From the NCBI GenBank assembly GCA_012032855.1, contig JAAUQA010000085.1:1-9660 (forward strand): 9,660 nt of DNA, written 5' to 3'. The notes under the pieces were generated by a model. It had not been told where the DNA came from, did no database searches, and saw only the letters and a program-made list of their open reading frames with translations. Below, one piece after another: positions 6,162 to 9,660 of the stretch (the stretch's first letter is position 1; every line of letters starts with the position of its first letter). Made by a program: the position numbers and the translations under genes. This stretch comes from Candidatus Competibacteraceae bacterium (GTDB lineage: Bacteria > Pseudomonadota > Gammaproteobacteria > Competibacterales > Competibacteraceae).

Positions 6162-8360
6162 CTACTGATCCGCTTCAGACTGCAACAAAGTTTCCATCCG
6201 GTCCAGCGGCAAAGGCCGGCTGATATAGAAGCCCTGGATCAACTCGCACTGCTTTGTGCGCAAGAAATCCAGTTGCGCCTCGGTTTCCACGCCCTCGGCA
6301 ATTACCCCGAGCCGTAGGCTGTGAGCGACTGCGATCAACGCTCCGACAATAGCCGCTGCATCGTCGGTGTGGGTGCCGATGTCGCGGACGAAGGACTGAT
6401 CTACTTTGAGCCAATCCACTGGAAAACGCTTGAGGTAATTAAAACTGGAGTAACCGGTTCCAAAATCATCCAGCGCCAGCTGAATACCCATATCCTTGAG
6501 AGTACGCAAGGTAAGAATGGCTTGATCAATATCCTTCATCAATACACTTTCCGTGATTTCCAGATCCAAACTATGCGCATCCAATCCAGCCTCCCGAATT
6601 AAGCCGCCGATTCGGTCGGAAATGCCTTGTTGCATAAATTGGCGGGGCGATAAATTTACCGCCAGCCGCGGGGCGATCAATCCTTGTGATTGCCATTTTT
6701 TCACCTGCTGACACGCTTCGCGAATAACCCACTCGCCAATAGGGTTGATCAAACCGGTTTCCTCGGCCAGCGGCACGAATCGCGCCGGCGAGATCAAGCC
6801 TAGTTCAGGATGTCGCCAACGCAACAGGGTTTCGGCGGCGACAATCCGTCCCGTTTGTAATTCCAGCTGTGGCTGGTAATACAGTTCCAGCTCATGACGC
6901 TCCAGCGCATGCCGCAAGTCCCGTTCCATGACCAGCCGACCCAACACCCATTTGTTCATGTCCTGCGCATAGAATTGAAAGGTGTTGCTGCCGCTTTCTT
7001 TGGCGCGGCTCATTGCGGTAGCGGCATTTTTCAGCAAGCTCTCAGCGCTTTCCCCATCTCGGGGGAAAATGCTGATACCAACGCTAGCCGTGATAAAAAA
7101 CTCATGGCCGAAGACAGTGCACGATGCCTCCAGCGTTTGCAGAATATGCTGGGTCACCTGCACGGCCTGTGAGACCTGCTCAAGATGCTCTAGGAGAATG
7201 CCGAATTCGTCGCCACCCAGGCGGGCCACAGTATCGTCTTCCGACACGCCGGTTTGTAAACGCTTGGCAATGTTTTTCAGCAAGGCATCTCCGGCACTGT
7301 GACCCAGCCCGTCGTTGACCGACTTGAACCGGTCCAGATCCACGACCAGAATCGCGATTTGTTCACCGCTGTGACGGGCATGGACGACGGCATGCTCAAG
7401 CCGTTCCAGCAACAAGTGGCGATTAGGCAATTCGGTCAACGCATCGTGATTAGCCTGATAGGCTAACTGCCGAGCCATGAGGTGCGCTTCGGTAAAGTCG
7501 CTGATGGCCAACACCGTACCCTGCGGTTGACCGGTTTCATTATGCATCGGGCCGGCGGAGGCGCGAATGGCGTATTCCTGACCGGATCGACTGAGTGTGA
7601 TGCTATGCTCAGCCAACTTGATGACTCGGTCCGCCTCCAGACATTGCTCCACAGGGTTAGCAACAGGAACACGACTGTGTTCATTGATGATCTGCAACAC
7701 ATCGGTCAAGGGCCGCCCCTGGGCCTCAGGTAACGTATATCCGGTCAAGGTCTCCGCCATGGGGTTCATGTACTCAACGATGCCGTGCGCATCGGTTGTA
7801 ATGACCCCATCACCGATTGAGTTCAAGGTGACTTGAATGCGTTCTTTCTCTACGTGCAGCGAATGCAAGGTCGTCAGCAAACGACGCCAACTCCACAACG
7901 GATAGCTGATAATAAATGCTAATAACAACTCTGCCGGTGGAAACCATAGGCCCAATCCGCGCACCAGCGTCATACTGCCGAGGATCACCAAAACAATCGA
8001 TAAGCCTGCGATTAACAGTGTCCAACGGGGGATCAGCACGCTGTAGAGAAACAACGGCAGCAGTGCCAGGAGGCCGGTCAGCGCCATACGCCAAGTCAGC
8101 GTGAGGGGTTGAATGAAAAAACCGCTCCGTACCGTATCCAGGATATTAGCGTTGAATTCGACCCCCGACATGGGTCGGGAATGAGCGGAAACCGGCGTCG
8201 GGACATTATCTCCCAAACCGGTTGCGGTAGCGCCCACCAGTACGATTTTGTCGTGGAAGGTGCCGGTTGCGAACTGGTTGTTGAGTACATCCGCATAGGA
8301 GATTTGTTTGAAGTGCCCGGGAGGGCCGGCAAACGGCAACAACAATCGATAATCACGCAC
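6162..8360 (-). CDS. intact downstream frame: end of CHASE2, three membrane helices, PAS, GGDEF and EAL
   Basis: This is the longest unbroken frame of the sensor gene (732 residues from ATG 8360, an internal Met of the repaired protein). It contains the end of CHASE2 (1-80, with DKIVLVGATATGLGDNVPTP), membrane helices at about 88-110, 113-135 and 138-158, a PAS domain at about 172-290 (GDGVITTDAHGIVEYMN), GGDEF at about 295-465 and EAL at about 475-728. The diguanylate cyclase motif GGDEF (382-386) is intact, with DLDRFKSVND upstream. The inhibitory I-site RxxD is not present: SEDD occupies its position. The phosphodiesterase motif reads E510-T-L instead of EAL but keeps the Glu. NLSPRQF, EITES, DDFGTGYSS, KVD, EGVE and QGFYISRPLP are all present, so the phosphodiesterase is probably active. 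The protein likely makes and/or degrades cyclic di-GMP at the inner membrane in response to an envelope signal. Confidence 0.92.
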   Translation of the reverse strand: MRDYRLLLPFAGPPGHFKQISYADVLNNQFATGTFHDKIVLVGATATGLGDNVPTPVSAHSRPMSGVEFNANILDTVRSGFFIQPLTLTWRMALTGLLALLPLFLYSVLIPRWTLLIAGLSIVLVILGSMTLVRGLGLWFPPAELLLAFIISYPLWSWRRLLTTLHSLHVEKERIQVTLNSIGDGVITTDAHGIVEYMNPMAETLTGYTLPEAQGRPLTDVLQIINEHSRVPVANPVEQCLEADRVIKLAEHSITLSRSGQEYAIRASAGPMHNETGQPQGTVLAISDFTEAHLMARQLAYQANHDALTELPNRHLLLERLEHAVVHARHSGEQIAILVVDLDRFKSVNDGLGHSAGDALLKNIAKRLQTGVSEDDTVARLGGDEFGILLEHLEQVSQAVQVTQHILQTLEASCTVFGHEFFITASVGISIFPRDGESAESLLKNAATAMSRAKESGSNTFQFYAQDMNKWVLGRLVMERDLRHALERHELELYYQPQLELQTGRIVAAETLLRWRHPELGLISPARFVPLAEETGLINPIGEWVIREACQQVKKWQSQGLIAPRLAVNLSPRQFMQQGISDRIGGLIREAGLDAHSLDLEITESVLMKDIDQAILTLRTLKDMGIQLALDDFGTGYSSFNYLKRFPVDWLKVDQSFVRDIGTHTDDAAAIVGALIAVAHSLRLGVIAEGVETEAQLDFLRTKQCELIQGFYISRPLPLDRMETLLQSEADQ

Positions 8361-9006
8361 CCAAGCATCCGGTGCCCAGATTCCGGGGTTACGTTGCCCG
8401 GCAGGGAAGCGCGGGGACCGTATACCAGCTCTGCAACAGCCAGTCCTAAAGCTGACCAGGTCGGCACACCAATACCGGCTTTTAGATAAGCGCTGCGAGC
8501 GATACTGTCCCGATCCAGTTCGACATCCACATGCCCAAGACCTGCAGCGGCGTTGCGCAACACCGGGATCGGCAGAATCTCAATCAGCGGACCGTCAACG
8601 TGGCGTTGCTCAGGCAGTACCGGCAGAATAATTCGTCCACTGTCTTGAATAGCTTGTGCCAAGCGTTCATCAGCACGGGGATCAGCTGTGCTCGGTTCGG
8701 CAAAATAATGTCCAGCGCAATGGCCTTGGCCCCGACGGTGGTGAGTCTATCGACAACTGCGGCATGAGTTTGGCGCGGCCAAGGCCAGCGCCCGATTTGA
8801 TCCAGACTGTATTCATCAATCGCAACGATGACGACATCTTCCGGCGGAGATCGCCACCAATAGCGCAGATTCCAGTCGTAGAGCAACCCATTCCACCGCC
8901 ATAGAACGTCGGAATAAACCAATAAGACGGCAAAAACAGCCAATACAAAAGACAGTAAAACTGGTTTTTCAAGCAAAAACGCGCGTAGCCGCTGTGCTTT
9001 TCTCAT
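6162..9006 (-). CDS. CHASE2-PAS-GGDEF-EAL membrane c-di-GMP sensor enzyme, full gene with two frameshifts
   Basis: Three consecutive reading frames reconstruct one protein of about 948 residues: 9006 to about 8700, about 8698 to about 8400, and about 8400 to 6162. One base is missing at each junction, and adding two bases makes the span an exact multiple of three. The N-terminus has a membrane anchor at about 14-32, then the extracytoplasmic CHASE2 sensor domain starts (DVVIVAIDEYSLDQIGRWPWPR at about 57-78, then AKAIALDIILP). After the first repair it continues EPSTADPRADERLAQAIQDS and SGRIILPVLPE; after the second it reaches DAWVRDYRLLLPFAGPPGHF, as expected for CHASE2. Three membrane helices, PAS, GGDEF and EAL follow. 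ATG 9006 has only a weak Shine-Dalgarno and lies 40 bases after the sirB1-like stop, so the two may be co-transcribed. As sequenced, the N-terminal product ends at about 140 residues, and no membrane sensor-enzyme would be made. Confidence 0.82.
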
Positions 9007-9046
9007 GGTTTATCATTCGCACCGCGCATGGTGATGCCCGAAGCTA

Positions 9047-9660
9047 TCAGTTGATGCTGGGACGATGCAGCTCCAGAAACCCCAGACGTTGACGGATCAC
9101 GCTCTGGTCGGCGGCAGTGGGAGCCAGGGTTAAATAACGGCGATAATCGCTTATTGCCGCCTGGGCGCAATCCAATTGTTCTAATATGAGACCGCGATCA
9201 CGGATATCGGCTGCGCTATCGGGAGTGGCTGACAAAATCCAAATTGCTGAATGAAAGCGCGCGCGGCAACTCCCTTTTGCAAATAGATTGCTTTTAGATT
9301 ACGCAGCAACCGGGCTAATATCTCCCGCTTGCCGGCATTTTGCAATAGTTGCTGCAATTCGACAGTACCTGAGCGGGCATTAAATAGCTCCCCCAACCGC
9401 TTCGTCAGTTCGGTCTCTTGCAATAATTTTCCACCGTAGAATGGATCTAATACCAGATCTCCAACGGCTTGCGGTAATTTGACCAAAAAATGGCCGGGAA
9501 ATGATATGCCCCTCAGCGGCAGTCCCAACCGCCCGCCGACTTCCAGATACACCACCGACAAGGTGATTGGTATGCCGAGCTTGCGATCCAGCACCTCGTT
9601 GAGCAGGCTGTTACGCGGATCGTAATAATCCGTTGTATTACCGGCAAAGCCTTCCTCGTC
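9047..9660 (-). CDS. SirB1 family protein (transglutaminase-like plus TPR tail), partial and frameshifted
   Basis: The gene enters from beyond the right edge; about 204 residues are visible and some 70-80 N-terminal residues are missing. The visible part opens with FAGNTTDYYDPRNSLLNEVL and continues LDRKLGIPITLSVVYLEVG, RGISFPGHFLV and LDPFYGG, the signature of the SirB1/YchA family, which has a transglutaminase-like fold. The C-terminal part (NLKAIYLQKG, then IRDRGLILEQLDC and ISDYRRYLTLAP) is the TPR-like tail of the family. The frame breaks near 9250-9256: one added base turns RAFIQQ into RAFHSAIWILSATPDSAADI and joins it to the tail that ends at TGA 9047-9049. As sequenced, the product would run on in the wrong frame to a stop at 9181 and lose the tail. 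Its biochemical role is not well established. The sensor gene follows after 40 bases on the same strand. Confidence 0.82.

Noticed and set aside
8109..8489. 126-residue plus-strand frame opposite CHASE2
   Set aside because: It is the shadow of the CHASE2 reading frame, with no domain-like composition.
8360..9006. Three separate small genes in the CHASE2 region
   Set aside because: The frames join in register with one-base repairs into a single family-typical domain, and the internal starts lack ribosome binding sites.

Overview
The window looks like a chromosomal segment of a gammaproteobacterium of intermediate GC content. The left end has the gene order of the gammaproteobacterial aa3-type cytochrome c oxidase assembly cluster (end of a probable SURF1 gene, a small CxxxC membrane protein, ctaA, cyoE), as in the Pseudomonas PA0110-PA0113 region. 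The right end has a SirB1-type gene and c-di-GMP signalling genes. Genus cannot be fixed from what is visible. There are no tRNA or rRNA genes, CRISPR arrays, insertion sequences or phage genes.

Plus strand, 1-4273. Positions 1-20 may be the last codons of SURF1. A Sco-like thioredoxin-fold protein (116-673), heme A synthase ctaA (670-1677) and heme O synthase cyoE (1674-2591) overlap by a few bases each and clearly form one operon for making and inserting heme A and for oxidase assembly. After a 127-base gap comes an exported thioredoxin-like redoxin (2719-3339) closely followed by an exported histidine phosphatase (3354-3923). A 54-residue rubredoxin (4109-4273) stands alone after a possible weak terminator.

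Minus strand, 9660-4285. Read in transcription order these are: a SirB1/transglutaminase-like protein with a C-terminal TPR-like tail (cut by the window edge), a large membrane CHASE2-PAS-GGDEF-EAL protein, a periplasmic LysM-FecR protein with its own candidate promoter, and a class II aldolase. The sensor and the LysM-FecR protein probably act together as an envelope-sensing c-di-GMP module. The aldolase converges on the rubredoxin with only 11 bases between stop codons.

The most notable feature is that three of the four minus-strand genes carry four clean single-base frameshifts: one in the aldolase, two in the CHASE2 region and one in sirB1. A fifth is suspected at the start of the Sco-like gene. 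Each can be repaired by one base and restores family-typical protein, with no stop codons or other decay. This fits sequencing or assembly indels best, or very recent mutation. No convincing undescribed system is visible; the window is mainly housekeeping plus a c-di-GMP sensor locus.
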